Source of the DNA: Tolypothrix tenuis PCC 7101
GTDB taxonomy: Bacteria > Cyanobacteriota > Cyanobacteriia > Cyanobacteriales > Nostocaceae
Direction: 5' to 3'
Assembly: GCF_002368295.1 (NCBI RefSeq)
Contig: NZ_AP018248.1
Span: forward strand, 902,477 to 966,476
Length of the DNA stretch: 64,000 nucleotides
Positions 44,960 through 53,296 of the stretch are shown here, one piece after another. Within the stretch, counting starts at the first letter, position 1, and each line of letters begins with the position of its first letter. Below the pieces are notes generated by a model, which had not been told where the DNA came from, did not search any database, and saw nothing but the letters and a program-made list of their open reading frames with translations. The position numbers were made by a program, and so were the translations under genes.

Positions 44960-46687
44960 ATGCTGGAACATGATGTAATTATTGTTGGGGGTGGCTTGGC
45001 TGGATGCCGTGCGGCGGTGGAAATTGCCCGCATTAACCCCAGTTTAAATATTGCTGTAGTTGCTAAAACTCACCCAATTCGCTCGCACTCGGTTGCAGCG
45101 CAAGGTGGGATGGCTGCATCGCTGAAAAATGTTGATACGGAAGATAGTTGGGAAGCCCACGCCTTTGATACTGTTAAGGGTTCTGATTACTTAGCAGACC
45201 AAGATGCGGTAGCAATTCTTACTCAAGAAGCCCCAAATGTGGTGATTGACTTGGAACACATGGGTGTTCTGTTCTCGCGCTTACCGGATGGAAGGATTGC
45301 TCAACGGGCTTTTGGTGGACATTCCCACAACCGGACTTGCTATGCTGCGGATAAAACTGGTCATGCCATTTTGCATGAATTGGTAAATAATTTGCGCCGC
45401 TATGGTGTGCAAATTTACCAGGAATGGTACGTAATGAAACTGGTTTTAGAGGATGGACAAGCTAAGGGCGTAGTGATGTACCGCCTGTTAGATGGGCATA
45501 TAGAAGTACTCAGAGCTAAAGCTGTGATGTTTGCCACCGGGGGATATGGTCGTGTTTATAACACCACATCCAATGATTACGCCTCCACTGGTGACGGTTT
45601 AGCCATGACTGCGATCGCAGGTTTACCTTTAGAAGATATGGAATTTGTGCAATTCCATCCCACTGGCTTATATCCAGTTGGCGTACTGATTTCCGAAGCA
45701 GTCAGAGGTGAAGGCGCATATCTGATTAACTCCGAAGGCGATCGCTTTATGGCGAACTATGCACCCAGTCGGATGGAACTGGCCCCTCGCGATATTACCT
45801 CACGAGCGATCGCCTACGAAATACGGGCTGGGCGTGGTATCCATCCTGATGGAAGTGCAGGGGGGCCATTTGTTTATTTGGATTTGCGCCACATGGGTAG
45901 AGAAAAAATCATGAGTCGCGTTCCCTTCTGCTGGGAAGAAGCCCATCGTTTAGTTGGTGTTGATGCTGTGACTCAGCCTATGCCTGTACGTCCTACCATT
46001 CATTATTGTATGGGCGGTATCCCTGTAAATGTTGATGGTAGAGTCCGTAGCAGTGGTGATAATTTTGTGGATGGCTTCTTTGCGGCTGGTGAAACAGCTT
46101 GCGTTTCCGTTCATGGTGCAAATCGCCTGGGAAGTAATTCGCTGTTAGAATGCGTAGTTTATGGTAAACGAACCGGATCTGCGATCGCTAATTTTGTGCA
46201 AAATCGCAAATTACCAGTAGTAGATGAGCAACGTTACATCAAGGAAGCGCAGCAAGAAATTCAAGCTTTACTAGAACAGCCAGGAAAATACCGCATTAAC
46301 GAAGTGCGCCAAGCTTTTCAAGATACCATGACTCAGTACTGTGGCGTTTTCCGTACTGAAGAATTAATGAGTCAAGGTTTAGAAAAATTAGCAGAATTAG
46401 AACAACAATATCCACAGGTATATTTAGACGATAAAGGCAAATCTTGGAATACAGAAATTGTGGAAGCTCTAGAATTACGCAGTTTAATGGTAGTAGGGCA
46501 TACAATTCTCGCCTCAGCATTAAATCGTCAAGAAAGTCGCGGTGCACATTTCCGTGAAGATTATGCCAATAGAGATGATGAGAAATTCCTTAAACACACA
46601 ATGGCTTATTATTCACCAGCAGGGATTGATATTCAATATCGCCCGGTTGCAATTACCATGTTTCAGCCACAGGAAAGAAGATATTAA
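44960..46687 (+). CDS. sdhA: succinate dehydrogenase/fumarate reductase flavoprotein subunit
   Basis: A 575-residue flavoprotein that oxidises succinate to fumarate and passes electrons to the iron-sulfur subunit, in cyanobacteria on the thylakoid membrane. The N-terminal FAD-binding motif is DVIIVGGGLAGCRAA (5-19). The His that covalently holds FAD in the family would be H43 in RSHSVAAQGGMAAS. Substrate-site segments include FHPTGLYP, GANRLGSNSLLE and HYCMGGIPV. The C-terminal Arg-rich region, SRGAHFREDY, is typical. No sdhB or membrane-anchor gene is adjacent, as is usual in cyanobacteria, where sdh genes are scattered. Confidence 0.95.
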   Translation: MLEHDVIIVGGGLAGCRAAVEIARINPSLNIAVVAKTHPIRSHSVAAQGGMAASLKNVDTEDSWEAHAFDTVKGSDYLADQDAVAILTQEAPNVVIDLEHMGVLFSRLPDGRIAQRAFGGHSHNRTCYAADKTGHAILHELVNNLRRYGVQIYQEWYVMKLVLEDGQAKGVVMYRLLDGHIEVLRAKAVMFATGGYGRVYNTTSNDYASTGDGLAMTAIAGLPLEDMEFVQFHPTGLYPVGVLISEAVRGEGAYLINSEGDRFMANYAPSRMELAPRDITSRAIAYEIRAGRGIHPDGSAGGPFVYLDLRHMGREKIMSRVPFCWEEAHRLVGVDAVTQPMPVRPTIHYCMGGIPVNVDGRVRSSGDNFVDGFFAAGETACVSVHGANRLGSNSLLECVVYGKRTGSAIANFVQNRKLPVVDEQRYIKEAQQEIQALLEQPGKYRINEVRQAFQDTMTQYCGVFRTEELMSQGLEKLAELEQQYPQVYLDDKGKSWNTEIVEALELRSLMVVGHTILASALNRQESRGAHFREDYANRDDEKFLKHTMAYYSPAGIDIQYRPVAITMFQPQERRY

Positions 46688-46868
46688 TTACGGTAATTGG
46701 TAATTACAACTATTTTCAGATCTAAGGGCACGTTAGTACTCATTGGTGTCAACTTAAGCTAAAAGCTATATACGGCGCGTGTTGTACAAATACCTCGCCC
46801 TCATCCCCTCACCCCTTCTCCCTCAGGGAGAAGGGGAATTAAATCTCTTGCTCCCCTCTCCCTCAGGG

Positions 46869-48491
46869 CTATCCATTACCCGGATCTTTCTCAACAAAAC
46901 TACAATTTACTTAAAAATAGCTAGAAAGCTGAGTAGGTATAGTTTTGTCATGGGAAGTAAAAACGGGTAATGGAAGATGGAAAAGTGGGCATCAGAAGAA
47001 TTGAGACAAGCAGACTTAGGAGATGCAAGAAGAAATAAACGTTTAATAAGGATAGTGGAAGATTTAGCAGCACAACCTAGTGCGAGCATACCGCAAGCTT
47101 GTGGAAATGTAGCAGCAACCACAGCAGCGTATGATTTTTGGAATTCACCATACTTTGAAGCAGATGATATTAGGAATGCCCATATCAAAAGTACAGTCTC
47201 TAGAATCAAAGAACATGAGACAGTGTTGATGATTCAGGATACAACAAATATAGATTTGACAAAACATCCAGCGACAAGAGGAATTGGTTATCTAGATCAT
47301 AGAAAAAGCTTGGGATTAAAAGTACATACAGCGTTTGCAGCCAGTACAAACGGAGTACCACTGGGAATCATTAATCAACAAGTTTGGACAAGAGATATAG
47401 AAGATTTAGGAATAGCGAAAAAACGCCGTCAACGACAAATACAAGAAAAAGAAAGTCAAAGATGGTTAGATGGATTAGAGAGAACACAAGAGTTTGTGCC
47501 CACAGAAACAACAGTTGTCACTATGGGAGATTCCGAAGCTGATATATTTGACTTATTTCGGAAACAACGCCCGAGAAATTCACATTTACTCATCCGGGGA
47601 ACCCACAATAGAAAAGTCAATCACACAGCCAAGTATTTACATCAAGCAATCCGTGCTACCTCAGTAGGGGGAACATTATTAGTAGAAGTAAAACGTAATC
47701 CAGAAGCGGCAGCTAGAACTGCAAAACTAATCATTAAATATGCAACATTTGAAGTAGATGTACCACGGCATCACATAGCACGTTCACAACTTAAACCAGT
47801 AAAATTACAGGTGATTTTAGCAGAAGAAGAAAATCCACCAGTAGGTGTTAGCCCGATTAGTTGGCTATTATTAACGACCCTAGAAATTAAGAATTTTTCC
47901 GCCGCCATACGTTGCGTCAAATGGTATACCTATCGTTGGTTAATTGAACGCTACCACTATGCTTTAAAAAGCGGTTGTCAAATCGAAGAATTACAACTCG
48001 AAACTGCAAAGCGAATCAATATGGCATTAGCTACATATTCAATTGTCGCTTGGCGTTTATTATGGCTCACTTACGAAGCCAGACATAATCCAGATATTAG
48101 TTGTGAAACTGTTTTAGAGATATTTGAATGGCAGTCGTTATGCGTACATTTTACTAAAAATCCGATTCCACCTCAAAAGCCACCAACTCTTAGAGAAGCT
48201 GTACGTATGATTGCCACTCTCGGTGGTTTTTTAGGGCGCAAAAGCGATGGCGAACCTGGAGTTAAGACTATTTGGCGTGGATTGCGACGATTACATGATA
48301 TCGCTGCTACTTGGAAATTAGCCCGGCTAACCCACTAGCCAAATCAACAAAATCCGCAAGGGTATGTCAACAACAATCCATATGGATACATATTTTTCTC
48401 ACTCTGTCAACCACAGCTAAGAATCCTCAACGTGAAATTACTCCTATAAATGGCTTTCAGCTTTGTTAAGAAAGATGTGACTAATGGATAG
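46869..48491 (+). mobile_element. IS4-family (IS50/Tn5-like) insertion sequence, 1623 bp
   Basis: The ends are imperfect inverted repeats of about 31 bp: left CTATCCATTA then ATCTTTCTCAACAAA, and right (inverted) CTATCCATTA then ATCTTTCTTAACAAA. A 9-bp target duplication CCCTCAGGG lies at 46860-46868 and 48492-48500. Nine bases is the duplication length of IS50/Tn5. A complete transposase gene is inside. The insertion is within the palindromic centre of repeat R1. Confidence 0.93.
46977..48338 (+). CDS. IS4-family transposase, Tn5-type
   Basis: A 453-residue DDE transposase. The N-terminal part (1-60) matches the Tn5-type DNA-binding domain (WASEELRQADLGDARRNKRL, IPQACGNVAATTAAYDFW). Catalytic residues are a first Asp in MIQDTTNIDLTKH (about 86), a second in TMGDSEADIFDLF (about 184), and Glu in the YREK signature YTYRWLIERYHYALK, spacing Y-2-R-3-E-6-K as for IS4. 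The frame is intact from ATG to stop. The gene is alone within the element. It probably works in cis with the 31-bp ends. Confidence 0.93.
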   Translation: MEKWASEELRQADLGDARRNKRLIRIVEDLAAQPSASIPQACGNVAATTAAYDFWNSPYFEADDIRNAHIKSTVSRIKEHETVLMIQDTTNIDLTKHPATRGIGYLDHRKSLGLKVHTAFAASTNGVPLGIINQQVWTRDIEDLGIAKKRRQRQIQEKESQRWLDGLERTQEFVPTETTVVTMGDSEADIFDLFRKQRPRNSHLLIRGTHNRKVNHTAKYLHQAIRATSVGGTLLVEVKRNPEAAARTAKLIIKYATFEVDVPRHHIARSQLKPVKLQVILAEEENPPVGVSPISWLLLTTLEIKNFSAAIRCVKWYTYRWLIERYHYALKSGCQIEELQLETAKRINMALATYSIVAWRLLWLTYEARHNPDISCETVLEIFEWQSLCVHFTKNPIPPQKPPTLREAVRMIATLGGFLGRKSDGEPGVKTIWRGLRRLHDIAATWKLARLTH

Positions 48492-48566
48492 CCCTCAGGG
48501 AGAGGGGCTGGGGGTGAGGGCAGAACCTTTGCACAAAGAGGGTTTCACGTTAAGTTGACACCAATG

Positions 48567-49179
48567 GTTAGTACCTTGCCCCTACCAGCGTACATCATTT
48601 ACCTGAAATACTCTGTATAGCTATCGACAGCCAATAATCTTCATTTTTTGATTCGCGCTTGTCTAAATAGCGAGAAATTTACGTGTAATTACTGATAGAC
48701 ATTTGTCATTGTAGCTCTTTAAATAAGACTAAAGAAAATCTCTGAAAAATCTCTTTACGAGTTTTTACTGGAATTAACAAATTCTAGGGTTAAGAGCTAT
48801 TTTCAACTTTCTCTTACAAGAAAACGAAAATACATATCTAAGGTAAAAAGTTTCTACTTCTTGTAATAGTAAAAAAATGGGTGTTACTACTATTTGGTAT
48901 AGTTGTAAATTTGTTTGGCTGTTGCAGAATTCTCATCAGATGTACAAGCTGAACAGTTTCAATTTTACTATACCAATTTTCATACAGCTTTGAGTTTTTA
49001 GCATCAAGAAAATCTGAGAGGATGTTGGAAAAGCGGTTCGCCGTGATTTAGGCACAAATTGCTTCGGCTTTTATTTAAACAAAGCTACAGTGTATTGCTA
49101 GTCACACGAAGGCTTTTAAAACATACTGCAATAGGATTTTCTTATATCTAATTTCCACAAAATCTCTAAGTCTTGAAAA
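48567..49179. other. intergenic region between repeat R1 and hpsJ-like gene
   Basis: About 610 bp, AT-rich; no gene, RNA or clear hairpin supported. Confidence 0.4.
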
Positions 49180-49884
49180 ATGCAAGAATTTAACATTCCC
49201 CAATCGCTAGAGATAGAAGTATCACAACTGCGTAAAACTATTAATTCTCTGCTATGGGTAACTAAACTTTTTCGTACAGTTGGCTATAGCATTTTAGTTT
49301 TGGTATTTATTGATTTAATTGATATATTTGTGCCCTTGAATTTTATGAATCCTGTGTGGGAATTACAGATGATGGGAGCACTTGTAGACCTAGTGATTAT
49401 AACCTTAATTGGGCTAGTTTTAGTATTCTCGGGTAAATTAGAGAAACGTCTAAAATGGGAATTTCCGTTTTTACTGTGGTTATCAAGATTATCTTTATTA
49501 GTAGGATTATTATATTTATTACTCATCCCATTAGGCATCAATAACACTATCAGTCTTTATAACGTAAATATTGAGGTATTAAATCAAGATTACAGTCAAC
49601 AGGTACTACTCAATAGCAACTGGAAACAGCATATCGGCCCAGCTTCAGCCTCAGAATGGAATAATCTGCTTGAACATCAGAATATGCAAGAAGTAAAAAC
49701 TCAAACATTAGTAGAGGTGAATCAAAAGCAGAATCATCCAGATAAAAAATTACCAGCTACAAATTTCTCTAGAAATTTCAAGTTGCTGAAGAGTTCGGTA
49801 AAATTTAATTTAGGAGCTTTGGTTGCTGCGGCTTTGTTTATTACTATCTGGAAGGAAACATCCTGGGCTAGAGCATGGGGCTAG
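49180..49884 (+). CDS. HpsJ-family membrane protein
   Basis: A 234-residue protein with hydrophobic helices at about 34-54, 66-87 and 96-118, then a hydrophilic stretch and a final segment (about 212-226, GALVAAALFITIW). The order LFRTVGYSILVLVFIDLIDI, FMNPVWELQMMGALVD and LLLIPLGINN matches the HpsJ family. HpsJ is named from the hormogonium polysaccharide genes of Nostoc punctiforme, which support gliding motility. That context is not present here, so the role is only suggested. It is monocistronic, convergent with the VOC gene (stops 18 bp apart). Confidence 0.72.
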   Translation: MQEFNIPQSLEIEVSQLRKTINSLLWVTKLFRTVGYSILVLVFIDLIDIFVPLNFMNPVWELQMMGALVDLVIITLIGLVLVFSGKLEKRLKWEFPFLLWLSRLSLLVGLLYLLLIPLGINNTISLYNVNIEVLNQDYSQQVLLNSNWKQHIGPASASEWNNLLEHQNMQEVKTQTLVEVNQKQNHPDKKLPATNFSRNFKLLKSSVKFNLGALVAAALFITIWKETSWARAWG

Positions 49885-49902
49885 TGCTGATCAGATACTT
49901 AC

Positions 49903-50304
49903 TTATTCAGAAGTAATTGTAGGTAATTCAAATCGTTGGATTTCTATTAAATAACCATTTGGATCGCGCAGAAAACAATGATAAATTTTGTACTTCTCAT
50001 TGAATGTAGGCGGTTTTGCAAATTTTACACCCTGTTGTTGTAGATACTCATACCACTCATCTACTTGTTGCGTAACTAAAGTAAAAATTACACCAGGTTT
50101 TTTATCGTTAGTTTTTGTAGCTAAAATGCCGTCTTCTTGACATAAACCCAAGTATCCAGAACCTGTAACAGTATAAATTCTACAAGTTTCTTGATCGAGC
50201 CACAGATGAAACCCCAGCTTGTCTTCATAAAAGCTGGCTGAGGCTGTGAGATCCTGGGTATATAAAAAGGTAATTTGCTGATCAATTGACGGGCGATCGC
50301 ACAT
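49903..50304 (-). CDS. VOC-superfamily (glyoxalase/bleomycin-resistance-like) protein
   Basis: A 133-residue VOC-fold protein with two beta-alpha-beta-beta-beta halves. Landmarks are QITFLYTQDLTASASFYEDK and LGFHLWLDQETCRIYTV (N half), and VDEWYEYLQQQGVKF with HCFLRDPNGYLIEIQRFE (C half), where the final Glu is the usual metal ligand. Members include dioxygenases and glyoxalases; this one cannot be assigned. The ATG start gives MCDRPSIDQQ. It is convergent with the HpsJ-like gene. Confidence 0.8.
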   Translation of the reverse strand: MCDRPSIDQQITFLYTQDLTASASFYEDKLGFHLWLDQETCRIYTVTGSGYLGLCQEDGILATKTNDKKPGVIFTLVTQQVDEWYEYLQQQGVKFAKPPTFNEKYKIYHCFLRDPNGYLIEIQRFELPTITSE

Positions 50305-50722
50305 AAAATTGAGTTAAGAGAGCAAACAGATCTAAGAAAACCCTTTTGAAGTGGTACAGATTTGAGCTATGCTAGACTCAGTCTAACTTTTCTTCCTCAA
50401 GTCAAACAGAATTAAGCCAAACTCTACAGAGCAATTTTGTGTTAGGGAATCTTGCAAAATAATTGTGTTAGCGCTCTAAAAGATTTTGGTTTACATACAA
50501 CAGTTATCAGTTAGCAGTCCTCCTCAAGGCTAACTTTTTGGGTGCTGACTTCTGAGTAAAAATACTAGTATCTCTTACCTAGTCGTCAATCACCAGTCCC
50601 TAATCCCAATTATTCGCGTAGTCCTTTTACTAACCTCAAGTTAATTTTTGAAAAGTTTAGTTCATCTAGGTATCTATATAGCCATAAAGTTATATAGAAA
50701 TCCAAAACTGAAGGAATCAAGT
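50305..50722. other. intergenic region upstream of heme oxygenase
   Basis: It holds the promoter region for the heme oxygenase gene. No gene is supported; an in-frame extension of the heme oxygenase reading frame back to 50648 exists but lacks a ribosome-binding site. I see no clear operator. Confidence 0.4.
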
Positions 50723-51475
50723 ATGAGTAGCGATCTAGCAAGCAAGTTGCGGGAAGGAACAAAACAATCCCATACAATGGCGGAAAATACAGCCTTCATG
50801 AAGTGTTTTCTTAAAGGGATTGTCGAAAGAGAGCCTTTCCGTAAACTAATAGCTAACCTGTATTTAGTTTATGGCGCTTTAGAAGAACAACTTCAGCGTT
50901 ATAGTACTCATCCTGTAGTAAGTCTGATTTATTTTCCCATATTGAACCGTACAGCTAATTTGGAAAAAGATTTGGCTTTTTACTACGGTGAGAACTGGCG
51001 GGAGCAAATCGCAGCCCTGGAAGCAGGTAAAACTTATGTAGCACGCATCAATGAAGTTGCTGAAACTGAACCTGCATTACTAGTGGCTCATGCCTATGTG
51101 CGCTATATGGGAGACTTGTCTGGGGGTCAAAGTTTAAAGAAAATTATCCGTTCAGCGCTAGATTTACCACCAGATCAAGGTACTGGATTGCATGAATTTG
51201 AGCAATTACCATCGGTTGAAGCCATTAGAGCATTTAAAGGTCAATATCGTGATGCTTTAAATGCATTACCAGTAGATGATACTTTAGCTGAGAAAATTGT
51301 CGCCGAAGCAAATTATGCTTTTGCACTCAATCGCGATGTTGTCCATGAGTTAGAAGATGATGTGAGAATTGCAATTGGCGATCATGTTTTTGACTTGATT
51401 ACACGCCAAGATAAACCCGGTAGCACAGAACGTTCACCTGGTAGTACTTCAGTAGAACTTGTCGCTGCTGACTAA
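50723..51475 (+). CDS. biliverdin-producing heme oxygenase
   Basis: A 250-residue heme oxygenase that opens heme to biliverdin IX-alpha, CO and iron with reduced ferredoxin, the first step to phycobilins. The proximal heme ligand is H17 in LREGTKQSHTMAEN, and the distal helix is GDLSGGQSLKK (about 131-141). I start at the ATG 50723, which has AAGGAA six bases upstream, rather than the longer frame from 50648. Length is usual for cyanobacterial Ho1/Ho2. It is the first of three tetrapyrrole genes on this strand, followed after 318 bp by hemN. Whether it is the housekeeping or low-oxygen form cannot be read from sequence alone. Confidence 0.93.
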   Translation: MSSDLASKLREGTKQSHTMAENTAFMKCFLKGIVEREPFRKLIANLYLVYGALEEQLQRYSTHPVVSLIYFPILNRTANLEKDLAFYYGENWREQIAALEAGKTYVARINEVAETEPALLVAHAYVRYMGDLSGGQSLKKIIRSALDLPPDQGTGLHEFEQLPSVEAIRAFKGQYRDALNALPVDDTLAEKIVAEANYAFALNRDVVHELEDDVRIAIGDHVFDLITRQDKPGSTERSPGSTSVELVAAD

Positions 51476-51531
51476 GCATTACACATCAACAGTGAAATTT
51501 AGGGAAACTCTTGATTTTTGGCATTTTTAAA

Positions 51532-51569
51532 GTGTAGGTATCTTTGCTCTCCAAACTAGATACCTGCAC
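51532..51569 (+). terminator. hairpin after heme oxygenase
   Basis: GTGTAGGTATCT (51532-51543) pairs with AGATACCTGCAC (51558-51569), about 57 bp after the stop, loop 14 nt, one mismatch. No T-run, so it may be a partial terminator or attenuator between heme oxygenase and hemN. Confidence 0.5.
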
Positions 51570-51590
51570 TGAGAAAAGATTAAGAGGAAT

Positions 51591-51720
51591 TAATACCAAT
51601 TCGTAATTCGTAATTCGTAATTACTGAATCCCGAAATAATCTAGTAAAAATCACAGCATCAATTTGCGTTACTAGGTTTTAGGGTTTAAATCTGTTGCCG
51701 ATTTTAGAGGATTGGTATTA
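51591..51720. repeat. dispersed repeat R3, copy 2
   Basis: TAATACCAATTC starts it and GGATTGGTATTA ends it as inverted repeats. It includes three ATTCGTA heptamers and the TCTGTTGCCGATTTTA part shared with copy 1 (43704-43795). It lies between heme oxygenase and hemN. Confidence 0.75.
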
Positions 51721-51793
51721 CTCAGCAGGGGTAATTATTACATTCCTATTTAGCCGCTAACACAGGATTAAAACATTCAAGGTTACTAGCATC

Positions 51794-53191
51794 ATGAAAC
51801 TTGCAACGCAAACAGTCCAATTCAACTCGGAGTTACTCAAAAAGTACGACCAAGCTTTGCCTCGATATACCAGTTATCCGCCAGCAACGGAGTTACAAGA
51901 GAATTTTGGTGAGTTGGATTTGCGATCGGGTATTGCGGTTGGCAATTATAAAAATACTCCCTTGTCTCTCTATTTCCATATTCCCTTTTGTGAAACTGCT
52001 TGCTATTTTTGCGGTTGTAACACAATCATTACCCAAAAAAAAGAAATTGTAGAGCCATATTTAAATTATGTGGTGCGTAACCTCGAACAGTTTTCTGGCG
52101 TAATTTCCTCAAAACGCAAAGTACATCAATTACATTTTGGAGGCGGAACACCAAATTATTTAACGATGCAGCAGATGGATTTTTTATGGAACAAAATTAA
52201 TCGTCAATTTAGATTGGACGAGCAAGCAGAAGTTTCCATAGAAATTAATCCTAGATATGTAGATAAAAACTATATCTTTTTCTTGAAGAGTTTAGGCTTT
52301 AATCGCATTAGCTTTGGCATTCAAGACTTTAACTCGCAAGTCCAAGAGGCTATTAACCGTGTCCAACCAGAAAAGATGCTATTTGATGTCATGGAATGGA
52401 TTCGGGATGCTGGATTTGAAAGCGTTAACGTTGATTTAATTTATGGCTTACCTTATCAAAGTCTTGCTACCTTTAAAAACACCATTCAAAAATCTATCAA
52501 ACTCGATCCAGATAGAATTGCAGTTTTTAACTTTGCTTATGTACCTTGGATGAAGCCTGTACAAAGAAAAATTCCCCAGTCGGAATTACCTCAGGCTTCA
52601 GAAAAATTAGAAATTCTGAAGATGACTATTGAAGAATTAACTACAAATGGTTATTGGTTTATTGGCATGGATCACTTTGCCAAACCCAATGATGAACTAA
52701 CCATTGCTCAACAACAAGGTCAACTTCATAGAAATTTCCAAGGCTATACCACAAAACCAGAATCAGATTTATTTGGCTTTGGTATTACTTCAATTAGTAT
52801 GCTGCATGATGTTTACGTACAAAACATTAAGCAGCTAAAAAGTTACTATCAAGCAATTGATACGGGCTTAATGCCAATTGAAAAAGGAGTCAGTCTCAAC
52901 CGAGATGATATTCTCCGCCGGACTGTAATTATGGAACTTATGTGTCAGTTCCAATTGTCAATTAATGACGTTGAAGAAAAATATCATATAGCTTTTGATA
53001 CGGATTTTAATGAATATTTTGCTAGAGAATTATCTGAGTTGCGATTGCTAGAAGCTGATGGACTGATTCGGATGATACCTAATGGTATTGAGGTAACACC
53101 GAGCGGTAGATTACTCATCCGCAACATTGCCTCGGTCTTCGATGCTCATACCAAAAAGCGAAAAAATGCAGCTTTTTCTAAAGCAATTTAA
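51794..53191 (+). CDS. hemN: oxygen-independent coproporphyrinogen III oxidase
   Basis: A 465-residue radical-SAM enzyme that decarboxylates coproporphyrinogen III to protoporphyrinogen IX without oxygen. The 4Fe-4S cluster ligands are C66, C70 and C73 in HIPFCETACYFCGC, with a further C75 as in true HemN. The YTSYPPATE start and the GGGTPNYL SAM-binding loop match HemN rather than HemW. C-terminal HemN domain present (about 360-460). The next gene, bchE, starts 105 bp after its stop; a 13-bp inverted repeat (53196-53208 with 53238-53250) lies between them. Oxygen-dependent HemF is expected elsewhere in the genome. Confidence 0.93.
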   Translation: MKLATQTVQFNSELLKKYDQALPRYTSYPPATELQENFGELDLRSGIAVGNYKNTPLSLYFHIPFCETACYFCGCNTIITQKKEIVEPYLNYVVRNLEQFSGVISSKRKVHQLHFGGGTPNYLTMQQMDFLWNKINRQFRLDEQAEVSIEINPRYVDKNYIFFLKSLGFNRISFGIQDFNSQVQEAINRVQPEKMLFDVMEWIRDAGFESVNVDLIYGLPYQSLATFKNTIQKSIKLDPDRIAVFNFAYVPWMKPVQRKIPQSELPQASEKLEILKMTIEELTTNGYWFIGMDHFAKPNDELTIAQQQGQLHRNFQGYTTKPESDLFGFGITSISMLHDVYVQNIKQLKSYYQAIDTGLMPIEKGVSLNRDDILRRTVIMELMCQFQLSINDVEEKYHIAFDTDFNEYFARELSELRLLEADGLIRMIPNGIEVTPSGRLLIRNIASVFDAHTKKRKNAAFSKAI

Positions 53192-53296
53192 TTTGAAGGA
53201 TGAAGTGTGAAATATTAAGGATGAAGTCAATAAATGTACACTTCATCCTTTATCCTTCATCCTTTTTCACCCTCTTCAAGCAGCAGGAAGAAAACT

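Larger units (their letters stand above)
46741..48566. repeat. MITE-like element R1, second copy, split by an insertion sequence
   Basis: The left end CATTGGTGTCAACTTAA (46741-46757) and right end TTAAGTTGACACCAATG (48550-48566) are perfect 17-bp inverted repeats. The parts 46741-46868 and 48492-48566 carry the same interior as copy 1 (8919-9114), in reverse orientation. An IS4-family element (46869-48491) sits inside, so without it and one target duplication the repeat would be about 194 bp, close to copy 1. Confidence 0.85.
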
